NCBI GenBank assembly: GCA_020722945.1
Contig: DYJV01000003.1
Span: 1 to 64,000 of the forward strand
Reading direction: 5' to 3'
DNA length: 64,000 bases
Source of the DNA: Candidatus Methylomirabilis sp.
Lineage (GTDB): Bacteria > DYJV01
Of this stretch, positions 50,747-61,117 are shown piece by piece (position 1 is the stretch's first letter; each line of letters opens with the position of its first letter). The notes beneath the pieces were generated by a model. That model did no database searches. It saw nothing but the letters and a program-made list of their open reading frames with translations, and was not told the origin of the DNA. The translations under genes were made by a program, and so were the position numbers.

Positions 50747-51721
50747 ATGGAAAAATCAGACATCATAAATTATGCAAAAAATATCATAAAAACAGAGATA
50801 GAGGCATTATCACCACTTATCGAATCTATCGATGACAATTTTTGCAACATATTGGAAACAATACTTAATTGCAAAGGGAAGATAATACTCACAGGCATTG
50901 GGAAATCTGGATTAGTCTGTCAGAAAATATCTGCCACTTTATCAAGCACAGGGACACCCTCATTCTTCCTTCACCCAGCAGAAGCAATACATGGAGATAT
51001 TGGTGCAGTTGATAAAAAAGATATAGTAATAGCTGTATCATCAAGTGGAGAGACAGAGGAGCTTCTTATAATAATTCCTATTCTAAAAATCTTATCAGAT
51101 AAAGTTATAGCAATTACTTCAAAGAGTGATTCAAGGCTTGCAAAAACTGCTGATTACCTCTTTGTCATACCAGCCTCAAAAGAGGCGTGCCATCTCAATC
51201 TCGCCCCTTCAAGCTCAAGCACAGCCACACTTGTTTTTGGAGATACACTTGCTTTATCTCTATCTTGGTTAAAGGGTTTTAGCTACGAAGATTTTGCACT
51301 TCGACATACAGGTGGGTTGATCGGGAAGAAACTAATCCTCAAAATAGAGGATATTATGCATTCAGGCTCAGATATTCCAAAAGTGAAAGAAGCAACATTG
51401 ATAAAAGATGTTATTATTGAAATGAGCAGCAAACGACTTGGATGTGTGGGAGTATTTGACGATCAAGGTTCTTTTAAGGGTATCATAACAGATGGAGATT
51501 TGAGAAGAGCAATGGAGAAGCATAAAAATATTATCGAGTTAAAAGCAGCAGATATTATGACCATAAATCCAAAAACAATATTTGAAGATGAACGTGCACT
51601 CAACGGTCTAATTTTAATGGAGAAATACTCTATAACCACCCTATTTGTAAAAAATAAAGATGGTGCGATAAATGGTGTGGTTCATCTACACGATCTTCTA
51701 AAATCAGGATTGAAACTTTAA
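50747..51721 (+). CDS. kdsD: Arabinose-5-phosphate isomerase (KpsF/GutQ family, SIS + CBS domains)
   Basis: ILTGIGKSGLVCQKISATLSSTGTPSFFLHPAEAIHGDIG; ALSLSWLKGFSYEDFALRHTGGLIGKKL; CBS pair. Confidence 0.96.
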   Translation: MEKSDIINYAKNIIKTEIEALSPLIESIDDNFCNILETILNCKGKIILTGIGKSGLVCQKISATLSSTGTPSFFLHPAEAIHGDIGAVDKKDIVIAVSSSGETEELLIIIPILKILSDKVIAITSKSDSRLAKTADYLFVIPASKEACHLNLAPSSSSTATLVFGDTLALSLSWLKGFSYEDFALRHTGGLIGKKLILKIEDIMHSGSDIPKVKEATLIKDVIIEMSSKRLGCVGVFDDQGSFKGIITDGDLRRAMEKHKNIIELKAADIMTINPKTIFEDERALNGLILMEKYSITTLFVKNKDGAINGVVHLHDLLKSGLKL

Positions 51722-51722
51722 T

Positions 51723-52712
51723 ATGCTTTCACTCGGCATCGAAACATCTTGCGATGAAACCGCTGTTGCAGTTGTTGATAACAACTTTAACATCTTAAGC
51801 AATGAGCTCTACTCTCAAATAAAGGAACATTCAGCATTTGGAGGAGTTGTCCCTGAAATTGCATCAAGGAAACATATAGAGAAAATAGATATCATCGCCA
51901 ATCTATCATTAGAAAAAGCAGGGATCAAAGTAAAAGATATCGATATAATAGCAGTAACAGTCGGTCCAGGTCTGATAGGTTCAATACTTGTAGGGCTCAA
52001 TTTTGCAAAAGGTCTTGCATATGCAACTAAAAAACCTCTATACCCTATTCACCATATAGAGGGACATATATTATCACTTCTTTTCGATAATAATTTAGAT
52101 TTTCCATTTATATCACTTGTTGCTTCAGGGGGACACACTAACCTTTTCTTAGTAAATAGTATAGGGAATTACACACTACTTGGGAAAACTCTCGATGATG
52201 CAGCCGGTGAAGCCTTTGATAAAGTTGCAAAGATGCTTAACCTTGGGTATCCTGGTGGACCTATCATCGAAAAACTCGCATTAAAAGGGAAAAACTGTAT
52301 AAAATTGCCCCAATCATTCATCGTAAAGGAGAACTTAAATTTTAGTTTTAGCGGAATAAAAACCTCTGTTCTTAACTTCATAAAAAACAACAGTTTCAAA
52401 ATTGAAGACCTATGTGCATCATTCCAAAATAGCATTGCAGAAACTTTTATCTTCAAACTTCAGGAAGCATCAAGAATTTTTGGAGTTAAAAACATTGCAT
52501 TAGCAGGCGGGGTTTCCTGTAACTCTTTTATCCGGAATAAAATATCAGAATTTGCAAAGAATACAGGGAAGAAATTATACCTTCCCTCAAAATCCCTCTC
52601 CACAGACAATGCTGCAATGATAGCAGCTGCTGGAATATCAAAGCATTCAAGAGATAGTATCAACTTTCCATTTGACTTTACACTCAATGCAAAATCAAGA
52701 TTAAATATTTGA
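51723..52712 (+). CDS. tsaD: tRNA threonylcarbamoyladenosine transferase TsaD
   Basis: MLSLGIETSCDETAVAVVD; PIHHIEGHILSLLF; SLVASGGHTNLFLV; ALAGGVSCNSFIR. Confidence 0.98.
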   Translation: MLSLGIETSCDETAVAVVDNNFNILSNELYSQIKEHSAFGGVVPEIASRKHIEKIDIIANLSLEKAGIKVKDIDIIAVTVGPGLIGSILVGLNFAKGLAYATKKPLYPIHHIEGHILSLLFDNNLDFPFISLVASGGHTNLFLVNSIGNYTLLGKTLDDAAGEAFDKVAKMLNLGYPGGPIIEKLALKGKNCIKLPQSFIVKENLNFSFSGIKTSVLNFIKNNSFKIEDLCASFQNSIAETFIFKLQEASRIFGVKNIALAGGVSCNSFIRNKISEFAKNTGKKLYLPSKSLSTDNAAMIAAAGISKHSRDSINFPFDFTLNAKSRLNI

Positions 52713-52729
52713 ATATAGAGTAACTTCAA

Positions 52730-53536
52730 ATGGACAAAACAAGATATTTTAAAAGAAGTCTTGGTCAAAACTTTCTTATTGATAACAATATCAAATCTAA
52801 GATAGTTCAAGCTCTTGAAATAAAGAGTGGCAATGAAAATGTAATAGAGGTAGGTCCTGGAAATGGAGCTCTTACAGAAAAGATAGTTTTACTTACAAAT
52901 TCAGTTATACTTGTTGAAAAAGATGACTCACTTATTGATGAGCTTAAAAGTAAATTTCCAAATTTACAAATTATCAATCAAGATTTTCTTGATTGGGAAT
53001 TTCCAAAAGACCTTAAAAATATTAATATCATAGGAAATCTACCTTACAATATTGCCTCTCAGATTATATTTAAAGTATTAAGGAATAGTCAAATATTCAC
53101 TAAAGCTATCTTCATGGTTCAGAAAGAGGTTGCAGAGAGAATTACATCTAAAAATACAAATAAAGATTACTCTCTTCTTTCAGTTATATGCCAAACATTT
53201 TCCAATCCAATAAAATTGTTTAATGTTTCCCCAAACTGTTTCTTCCCCAAACCTAAAGTAACTTCAACAGTTTTAAAGTTTGAGATAAAAAAAGAGGATA
53301 TCCCAGATAACTTTGATCTATTTCTCATCTTTTGTAAATCACTATTTTATACAAAGAGAAAAAAATTACTTAACACATTGAAACAAAATCCATTTTTAAC
53401 TTACAACAGCAAGTTTTTTGAATATTTAGAAGAGAATTTTGATAAAAATATCCGTATTTCAGATATACCAAAAGATGATATTTTAAAAGCTTACAACTAC
53501 TATACAAAAATTATTGATAACCCTATCTCAAAATAA
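52730..53536 (+). CDS. rsmA: 16S rRNA (adenine1518/1519-N6)-dimethyltransferase
   Basis: KRSLGQNFLIDNNIKSKIVQALEI; IEVGPGNGALTEKI; IIGNLPYNIASQIIFKVL. Confidence 0.97.
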   Translation: MDKTRYFKRSLGQNFLIDNNIKSKIVQALEIKSGNENVIEVGPGNGALTEKIVLLTNSVILVEKDDSLIDELKSKFPNLQIINQDFLDWEFPKDLKNINIIGNLPYNIASQIIFKVLRNSQIFTKAIFMVQKEVAERITSKNTNKDYSLLSVICQTFSNPIKLFNVSPNCFFPKPKVTSTVLKFEIKKEDIPDNFDLFLIFCKSLFYTKRKKLLNTLKQNPFLTYNSKFFEYLEENFDKNIRISDIPKDDILKAYNYYTKIIDNPISK

Positions 53537-53722
53537 TCAAAAAAATATAGTTAAAAAATATCTTTATATAGCTATACCAAAAAGAGTGAATATTAAAATA
53601 ACAAATTAATTACATATAGTTACAAAAATAACAGATATTATACAATTTTAAGTTTTAAAATTTAAATTATAAAGCAAATCTTTTATGTTGAATTTTTGTT
53701 CAAAATTTTATAATGCTTGACT

Positions 53723-54979
53723 ATGGATAAAATAATTATTGAAGGGTGCAGCAGGCTTTTTGGTGAAGTTGAGATAAGTGGCTCCAAAAATGCCGTTCTA
53801 CCTATAATATCAGCATCAATTCTCCTCGATTCACCTATAGTTATAAAGAATGTCCCTTATCTTAGAGATGTAGTTACATTTATGAAGCTTCTTGAAATAC
53901 TTGGTGCTAAAATCAATTACGACAAAAAATCTTTATTCATAGACCCAACTACGATAAACAACTTTGAAGCCCCATACGATCTGGTCAAAACAATGAGGGC
54001 ATCAATTTTAGTTTTAGGACCACTTGCTGCCAAATTTGGCAAAGCCAAAGTCTCTCTTCCCGGAGGTTGTGCTATTGGTGCAAGACCTGTAAATTTTCAC
54101 GTTTCAGCAATGAAGAAGTTTGGTGCTAATGTTGAAATTGAAGATGGCTACATAAATTTAAATTCAAAGAAACTTAATGGCTGTTTCTACTGCTTTGATA
54201 TCCCTTCTGTTACAGGCACCGAAAATGTAATGATGGCTGGAACACTCGCTGACGGGGATACAATCATAGAAAATGCAGCTACAGAACCAGAAGTTACAGA
54301 TCTTGCCAATTTTCTTGTTGCCTCTGGAGCAAAAATTGACGGGATAGGGACAAACAAATTAACTATCAAAGGTGTTACAAAGCTCAAGCCTAAAAAAGAT
54401 TACTCCGTAATAGCTGACAGGATAGAAACTGCTACATTTATGATTGCTTCAGCTATTACAGAAGGGAACATCTTAATTAAAAACTCAAATATAAACCACC
54501 TCGATGCTGTAGTCAACAAACTTAGAGATGTTGGTGTAAAAATAACCAAAGAATCTGATGGCATAAGGGTAGTTGGTCCAGGAGTTATAAAATCTGTCGA
54601 TATTCAAACATCCCCTTACCCCGGTTTCCCAACAGATGTTCAAGCTCAACTTATGGCTCTAATGTGTTTCTCAAAAGGTTTATCAGTAATAAAAGAGACT
54701 ATCTTTGAAAATAGATTTATGCACTCCAACGAATTAATGAGGATGGATGCAGATATACAAATTCAGGGCAATACAGCAATTGTCCGTGGCAAAGAATCAC
54801 TCACCGGAGCCAAAGTGATGGCTTCAGATCTAAGGGCAAGTGCCTCACTTATCCTTGCAGGATTAAGAGCTAAGGGGAAAACTGAAGTTTCGAGGATATA
54901 CCATCTTGATAGGGGGTATGAAAGATTCGATCTCAAATTAGAGAAGCTAAATGCAAAGATAGAGCGTTCAAAAGAGTAA
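53723..54979 (+). CDS. murA: UDP-N-acetylglucosamine 1-carboxyvinyltransferase
   Basis: MDKIIIEGCSRLFGEVEISGSKNAVLPIISASIL; LPGGCAIGARPVNFHV; FPTDVQAQLMALMC. Confidence 0.98.
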   Translation: MDKIIIEGCSRLFGEVEISGSKNAVLPIISASILLDSPIVIKNVPYLRDVVTFMKLLEILGAKINYDKKSLFIDPTTINNFEAPYDLVKTMRASILVLGPLAAKFGKAKVSLPGGCAIGARPVNFHVSAMKKFGANVEIEDGYINLNSKKLNGCFYCFDIPSVTGTENVMMAGTLADGDTIIENAATEPEVTDLANFLVASGAKIDGIGTNKLTIKGVTKLKPKKDYSVIADRIETATFMIASAITEGNILIKNSNINHLDAVVNKLRDVGVKITKESDGIRVVGPGVIKSVDIQTSPYPGFPTDVQAQLMALMCFSKGLSVIKETIFENRFMHSNELMRMDADIQIQGNTAIVRGKESLTGAKVMASDLRASASLILAGLRAKGKTEVSRIYHLDRGYERFDLKLEKLNAKIERSKE

Positions 54980-55012
54980 CATCTATATACTTTATAACCC
55001 CAGAGGCTTTAA

Positions 55013-56209
55013 ATGCCATACAAAAAGATTGTTGAAAATTCTATCTCATTTCTCCAGCTCAACGATTATGACACTGTATTAGAAACCATCCTTACAGAAA
55101 CCAAGCAATTCCTTAACGCAGATGCAGGGACAATATACATAGCTGAAGATGGTAATTTAATTTTTCAATACACACAAAATGATACATTACAGTTCAAAAG
55201 ATCAGAAGTAAGTGCACTAAAATACTCCAACAAAAAGATCAAGATAGATGATTCATCTATTGCAGGTTATTCCGCTCACTACTTACAAACATTGAATATC
55301 CCTGATGCTTACAACTTAAACCCTGCTCTACCCTTCAAATTTAACAAAAATTTTGATAAAACATCAGGATACAAAACAATTTCTATTCTAACATCCCCAA
55401 TTACAAATTCTGCCAATAAACTTTTAGGTGTTATACAAGTAATAAATAAAAAGGATACTTATGGCAAGATTATCCCATTTTCAGAAGATGATGAGAAGAT
55501 CATAATAAAATATTTTGGAATTCAATCAGGTATTGCTATTCAAAGAGCCAAACTCACATCAGAGATAATATACAGAATGGTAAGAATGGCAGAGCTGCGA
55601 GACCCAAAAGAGACAGGCAGCCATGTCAAAAGAGTAAGTAACTACTCTGCTGTTATTTATAGAAACTTATCAGAACAAATGGGACTTAATCAAAAGGAGA
55701 TTACAAAAAACATAGACATTATAAAATCTGCCTCCCTCCTTCACGATGTAGGTAAAGTAGGTATCCCTGATGCCATTCTAAAAAAGAGTGGGAAACTATC
55801 TGAAGATGAGTATAAATATATGAAAATGCATACTGTTTTTGGAGCTAAATTGTTTGACAATACATCTGAACCATTGGATATTGCTTCTAAAGATATTGCT
55901 CTTAACCATCACGAACGATGGGATGGGAAAGGTTATCCCGGTGATATTGATATAACAAATGCTCAGATCAACGATATCTCCGCTAAACCCAAAAAAGGGG
56001 AGGAAATCCCTTTATTTGCAAGGATAGTAGCAGTTGCTGATGTATTTGATGCACTCACTTCAAATAGATCATATAAAAATTCTTGGACATTTGAAGATTC
56101 TGTAAATGAAATAAATAGAAATTCAGGGACCCAATTTGATCCGCTAATTGTTAGAATTTTTAACGATTCGCTAAGTGAGATAAAAAATATTTTAGAGTAT
56201 TATTTATAA
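55013..56209 (+). CDS. GAF domain + HD-GYP domain protein (putative c-di-GMP phosphodiesterase)
   Basis: GAF-like N-terminus; SASLLHDVGKVGIPDAIL; ALNHHERWDGKGYPGDI. Confidence 0.95.
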   Translation: MPYKKIVENSISFLQLNDYDTVLETILTETKQFLNADAGTIYIAEDGNLIFQYTQNDTLQFKRSEVSALKYSNKKIKIDDSSIAGYSAHYLQTLNIPDAYNLNPALPFKFNKNFDKTSGYKTISILTSPITNSANKLLGVIQVINKKDTYGKIIPFSEDDEKIIIKYFGIQSGIAIQRAKLTSEIIYRMVRMAELRDPKETGSHVKRVSNYSAVIYRNLSEQMGLNQKEITKNIDIIKSASLLHDVGKVGIPDAILKKSGKLSEDEYKYMKMHTVFGAKLFDNTSEPLDIASKDIALNHHERWDGKGYPGDIDITNAQINDISAKPKKGEEIPLFARIVAVADVFDALTSNRSYKNSWTFEDSVNEINRNSGTQFDPLIVRIFNDSLSEIKNILEYYL

Positions 56210-56901
56210 TGAAAAGTAGTCTAAATATATTAAATTTTTTAAAAAAAGTAATCTTATTCTCAAACTTTTCAGATGATGAGGCACTTCTTATATCAAATAT
56301 CCTAAAAATTATAAAGGTATCAAAAAAAGAGATAATTTTTGAAGATGGTGGAGAAGCATCTGGTTTCTATATTGTTTATAATGGGAAAATCAAAATATTC
56401 AAAACATCTTACGAAGGAAAGGAGCATATTTTACATATTTTTGGTCCTTCCCAGATATTTGGAGAGGTTCCTGTATTTTCAAACAAAAATTTTCCCGCAT
56501 CTGCACTTGCTATTGAAGATTCAGAGCTTTTATTTATACCAAAAGATGATTTTATAAATCTGATTAACAAATATCCAAAGTTAGCATTAAATATGTTGTC
56601 AGTCTTATCTCTAAGGTTACACACTTTTACTAATGTAATTGAAGAGCTTTCATTAAAGGATGTCCCTGCAAGGCTCGCCTCTTACCTCTTACTCGTAAAA
56701 GATAGCAGTAAATCTCAAACTTTCGAGCTTGACATCACCAAAAATCAACTTGCATCTTTACTTGGGACTATTCCTGAAACATTATCAAGAGTATTAAACA
56801 AATTTCTGCAAAGTGGCATTATTGAATATAATGGAAAGAGTATAATTCTAAAAGATATTGAAACAATTGATAATATATCAAAAGGTTTTGAAAAGATATG
56901 A
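56209..56901 (+). CDS. Crp/Fnr family transcriptional regulator
   Basis: Cyclic nucleotide-binding-like domain (DGGEASGFYIVYNGKIKIFKTSYEGKEHILHIFGPSQIFGE); HTH ITKNQLASLLGTIPETLSRVLNKF. Confidence 0.94.
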   Translation: MKSSLNILNFLKKVILFSNFSDDEALLISNILKIIKVSKKEIIFEDGGEASGFYIVYNGKIKIFKTSYEGKEHILHIFGPSQIFGEVPVFSNKNFPASALAIEDSELLFIPKDDFINLINKYPKLALNMLSVLSLRLHTFTNVIEELSLKDVPARLASYLLLVKDSSKSQTFELDITKNQLASLLGTIPETLSRVLNKFLQSGIIEYNGKSIILKDIETIDNISKGFEKI

Positions 56902-56953
56902 TGAAAGGTAATTAACAACAATATTTTTTTCAATACAAGGAGAATTATAATTT

Positions 56954-57940
56954 ATGAGTAATATATTAGTTGAGGTTACAAGAGGTGAATTTCCTGAAAA
57001 TATTCACAGAGGGCATATATGTGTAGTCAACCATGACAATTATGTAACAAAATCTATAGGAGATATCAATTTTCTTACATTTTTACGCTCGTGTGCCAAA
57101 CCTATCCAAGCAATCCCTGTAATTACTTCTGGAGCTATGGAAAAGTTCAGAATAACTGAAAAGGAGATTACTATATTTTCAGGGTCTCTAAATGGTCAAT
57201 GTTTCCAAATTGAGATTCTAAAAGCAATACTGAATAAACTCGGATTAGATGAAAATGCACTCCAATGTGGAATTCATCCACCTTCACATATCGAAACAAG
57301 GAAAAATACACCTAAATTTTCAGTTTTACACAACAACTGTGCAGGCAAACATATTGCTATGCTGACATTGTGCCAATTTTACAATTTTCCTATAGAAAAT
57401 TACTACAAAATTGAACATCCTGTTCAACAGATAATACTTGATGAAATTTCATATTTTACAGAAGTTCCAAAAAATGAGATTAAAATTGGGATTGATGGAT
57501 GCGGAGTCCCAGTCTTTGCAGTTCCTATCTTTAATTTTGCTTCTGCTTACCAAAAATTATCTGATCCAGAAAAGATATCTGACACAAAAAAGTCATCTGC
57601 AGTGAAACTTTTAATAAAAAATAGTATCAAATACCCTGAATTAATTGCTGGTGATGAGCGAATATGCACTGAACTTATGAGAGTTAAAAGCAACCTTTTC
57701 GCTAAAGTTGGAGCAGATGGGAGTTATGGTATTGCAATCCCAAAGGAGAAAATTGGGATTGCAATAAAAATAGAAAGTGGTAATATGACTGTTCTTCATT
57801 TAGTAGTCTTGGAAACCTTAAAACAACTTAAAATTCTTAACGATAATGACATCGACAAATTAAAAATTTTCTACGACATAAAAGTAACAAACCACAGAAA
57901 AGAGATAGTTGGGATGTTTAAACCTATATTCAAACTTTAA
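56954..57940 (+). CDS. Asparaginase (L-asparaginase II-type family)
   Basis: VEVTRGEFPENIHRGHICVVN; SCAKPIQAIPVITSGAMEKF; HNNCAGKHIAMLTLC. Confidence 0.9.
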   Translation: MSNILVEVTRGEFPENIHRGHICVVNHDNYVTKSIGDINFLTFLRSCAKPIQAIPVITSGAMEKFRITEKEITIFSGSLNGQCFQIEILKAILNKLGLDENALQCGIHPPSHIETRKNTPKFSVLHNNCAGKHIAMLTLCQFYNFPIENYYKIEHPVQQIILDEISYFTEVPKNEIKIGIDGCGVPVFAVPIFNFASAYQKLSDPEKISDTKKSSAVKLLIKNSIKYPELIAGDERICTELMRVKSNLFAKVGADGSYGIAIPKEKIGIAIKIESGNMTVLHLVVLETLKQLKILNDNDIDKLKIFYDIKVTNHRKEIVGMFKPIFKL

Positions 57941-57960
57941 AAAGGATTAAATATTTTTGT

Positions 57961-60477
57961 TTATGTATGGAGAAGATCTGTCTCATACAAAAACTCTTGA
58001 AGTCTCATCTCAATATCATCAGGATTGGCATTTATTCTTGCAACACCCATCTCTATAGCTTTTTTGGCAACTGCTGAGGCAACTTTTATAGGAACTTTAA
58101 GGTCTAAACCATTTGGGATAATGTGATTCGGAGATAATCTACAAAGTGCAAGTTTTGAAATTGCCTCTGCAGCCTCTATTTTCATCTCATCATTAATCTC
58201 CTTTGCTCTTACATCAAGAGCACCTCTGAATATTCCTGGAAAAGCAAGACAGTTGTTTACCTGATTCGGAAAATCTGAACGACCAGTAGCTATAATCTTC
58301 GCACCACCAGCTTTTGCTTCCTCTGGCATTATCTCAGGGGCAGGATTGGCAAGAGCAAAAACAATAGCATCCTTATTCATACTCTTAACATGATCTTTTG
58401 TAAGAAGATTTGCTTTTGAAAGACCTATAAAAACATCAGCACCCTTAATAACATCATAGATAGTGCCCTTCTCCTTATTAAGATTTGTCACTTTAGCCAT
58501 TTCATCTTTATAAGGATTCATACCTTCAGCCCTACCTTCATAGATAGCTCCATTTGTGTCACACATAATAAGATTCTTGCACCCTGCTTTAAGTATTAAT
58601 TTTGAGACAGCAGTTGCCCCAGCTCCTGCTCCATTTACAACCACTCTAACAGCATCAATTTGCTTATTTACTATTTTAAGAGCATTTTTAAGACCAGCCA
58701 AAACTACAATAGCTGTCCCATGCTGATCATCATGAAAAACAGGGATATCAAGTAGTTTTTTTAGCTCTGATTCAACATGAAAACATCTCGGAGCAGATAT
58801 ATCTTCAAGGTTAATACCACCAAAATTAACAGATATAGCTTCAACTGTCTGAATTATCTCTCTTGGATTTTGAGTTTTTATACATATAGGAAAAGCTTCA
58901 ACTCCACCAAAGGTTTTAAATAGGAGTGCTTTACCCTCCATAACCGGCATACCTGCCTCAGCTCCTATATTTCCAAGTCCAAGAACTGCAGAACCATCTG
59001 AAATAACAGCAACAAGATTACTCTTACAAGTATATTCATAAACTTTTTCAATATCTTTTGATATTAGTTTGCATGTTTCTGAAGCAGTTTTAGAGGAGTA
59101 GAGAAGATTAAATATATATTTATCTCTTATTGGAAGTTTATTTTTTATCTCTATAACACCAGTATGTCTTCTGTGCAAAATAACTGATTCTCTATTTACA
59201 TCAACTTTTTCATCAAATCTAAATCTTAGCTTCTCTTTACTCTCAAAGTTCTCTCCCTCATATAAAAGATTAAACAATCTTTTGGTAACAAGCTCAGGGT
59301 CTATATCTATCCTATTGATTTTACACTCTATGGCTTTCTTTGCTACAACACCTGCAATAACAGGTGAAACACGAAAATCAAAAAGATCAGGAAGGATATT
59401 GATGTCATTTAGGTTGTCACCTACAAGAGCTGCCAAAGCCTCTGCTGCTGCAATTTTTATATCATAATTAATCTCAATTGCTCCAACATCAAGGATACCT
59501 CTCATAAAACCAGGTATTATAAGGGCTGATGTAAAGTGATTGGGGTAATCAACCCTACTTGTAGCAACTATCTTAGCACCTGCATCCTTTGCATCACGAT
59601 AATTTATTTCAGGCTCAGGACTTGAAAGAGCAAATACAATAGGATCTTTTTTCATCAATTTAATCATATCGTATTGGACAACTTTACCAATAGAAACACC
59701 TATAAAAACATCAGCATTCTTAAGAGCATCTTTTAACTCACCCTTTTCTTGAGAAATATTTATACTTTTTGATATTTCACTTTTAACCCAGTTCATATTG
59801 TAAGGTCTATCTCTGTAAATTATACCCTTATTATCACATAGAAGAATATTTTTTATTCCGTAGTATAGAAGCAACTTTGTGATACCTATCCCAGCAGCAC
59901 CTGCTCCATTTATTACAACTTTTATTTTATCTTTCTTTTTACCTATTATTTTTAGAGCGTTGATTAAGGCAGCAAGAACAACCATAGCATTAGCATCTTG
60001 GTCTCCATGAATAACAGGGACAGATAGACATTTTCTCAACATATCTTCAATTACAAAACAGTTAGGCGATCTTATATCTTCAAGGTAAAACCCTCCAAAT
60101 GTAGGCTCAAGGTTCCTTATGCTGTCAATAATACTATTTTCATCTTTACCTTTAATAGCAAGGGGTAGTGCATCGATATTTGCAAATGTCTTAAAAAAAA
60201 CAGAGTAACCCTCAAGCATAGGTATAGCACCGGATGGAGTAACATTACCTATCCCAAACACAGATGTCCCATCTGAAATTATTCCGATAGTATTGCCCCT
60301 GCATGTAAGTTTGAATGACTCAACACTATTTTTTTCAATCTCTCTACAGCACTCAGCAACTCCTGGTGTATATACCAAACTCAAAATAGAGCTATCTCTC
60401 AATTCTACTTTACTATTTATACCTATAAGACCTCTAAATTTTTTTCTCAATTCAAGAGATGTTTTTTCCATTTTCAT
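57961..60477 (-). CDS. Tandem-duplicated malic enzyme (two complete malic-enzyme-like units in one 838-aa chain)
   Basis: Unit 1: SLVYTPGVAECC..LEDIRSPNCF..HGDQDANAMVV..VVINGAGAAGIG; unit 2: FNLLYSSKTASETC..LEDISAPRCF..HDDQHGTAIVV..VVVNGAGAGATA..ALANPAPEIMPEEA..SDFPNQVNNCLAFPG. Confidence 0.93.
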   Translation of the reverse strand: MKMEKTSLELRKKFRGLIGINSKVELRDSSILSLVYTPGVAECCREIEKNSVESFKLTCRGNTIGIISDGTSVFGIGNVTPSGAIPMLEGYSVFFKTFANIDALPLAIKGKDENSIIDSIRNLEPTFGGFYLEDIRSPNCFVIEDMLRKCLSVPVIHGDQDANAMVVLAALINALKIIGKKKDKIKVVINGAGAAGIGITKLLLYYGIKNILLCDNKGIIYRDRPYNMNWVKSEISKSINISQEKGELKDALKNADVFIGVSIGKVVQYDMIKLMKKDPIVFALSSPEPEINYRDAKDAGAKIVATSRVDYPNHFTSALIIPGFMRGILDVGAIEINYDIKIAAAEALAALVGDNLNDINILPDLFDFRVSPVIAGVVAKKAIECKINRIDIDPELVTKRLFNLLYEGENFESKEKLRFRFDEKVDVNRESVILHRRHTGVIEIKNKLPIRDKYIFNLLYSSKTASETCKLISKDIEKVYEYTCKSNLVAVISDGSAVLGLGNIGAEAGMPVMEGKALLFKTFGGVEAFPICIKTQNPREIIQTVEAISVNFGGINLEDISAPRCFHVESELKKLLDIPVFHDDQHGTAIVVLAGLKNALKIVNKQIDAVRVVVNGAGAGATAVSKLILKAGCKNLIMCDTNGAIYEGRAEGMNPYKDEMAKVTNLNKEKGTIYDVIKGADVFIGLSKANLLTKDHVKSMNKDAIVFALANPAPEIMPEEAKAGGAKIIATGRSDFPNQVNNCLAFPGIFRGALDVRAKEINDEMKIEAAEAISKLALCRLSPNHIIPNGLDLKVPIKVASAVAKKAIEMGVARINANPDDIEMRLQEFLYETDLLHT

Positions 60478-60764
60478 TGTTTATCATCCTTTTAATGCGT
60501 TTTTAAAAAATCAAGTGAGAAAATTACATTTTATCAATTAACTAAAGCAAATTAAATATTTGAAAGATTATTCATATTAAAACCATAAACATTCATAAAA
60601 AATATGAAAGCAACAAGCATACCACAACAACAAGAAGAGAATAAATTTAAAACTACCTGTAATTATTAAAAACATTAACTAAATGCAAAAAATATAAAAT
60701 CTTTTATAGTGAGAGATTACAACAGTAGTATAATTTTTTCATCAAAAGATATTTTTGAATTAAC

Positions 60765-60783
60765 TGTTTCAAGTATTGAAACA
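60765..60783. repeat. Perfect inverted repeat in the large intergenic region (candidate operator)
   Basis: TGTTTCAA-GTA-TTGAAACA (8-bp arms, 3-nt centre). Confidence 0.6.
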
Positions 60784-60974
60784 AAATAGAAATACCAAAT
60801 TATAATTCTCAACCAGATCAAAATATCATTTTATAAAAAATTTTTTATTACTCTACATTAAGAGCAGGTGGATTAAACATCGATTAAATTATTAAGAATA
60901 AGGGAAATAGAGTTAAATTATTTAAAATTTTAAAAATATTGGGAAATTTTGCTATAATAATAGCCAAACACATC

Positions 60975-61003
60975 TTGACATTCAAAAATTTTTAATATAT
61001 CTA
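60975..61003 (+). promoter_or_regulatory. Putative promoter for yebC-ruvCAB
   Basis: Consensus TTGACA at 60975-60980, 17-nt spacer, weak -10 TATCTA. Confidence 0.35.
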
Positions 61004-61117
61004 TTTCTCTCTTTTATTTTATTAATGAGCAGTTTATTATCTATCTGCTTAAACAAACTACTCCAAACATAAAAATTATATTACTTTTTTTCTTTATATA
61101 AATATATAGGAGGTTCT

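Noticed and set aside
52460-52810. 116-aa minus-strand ORF across the tsaD/rsmA junction
   Set aside because: Antisense to two well-supported genes; no domain.
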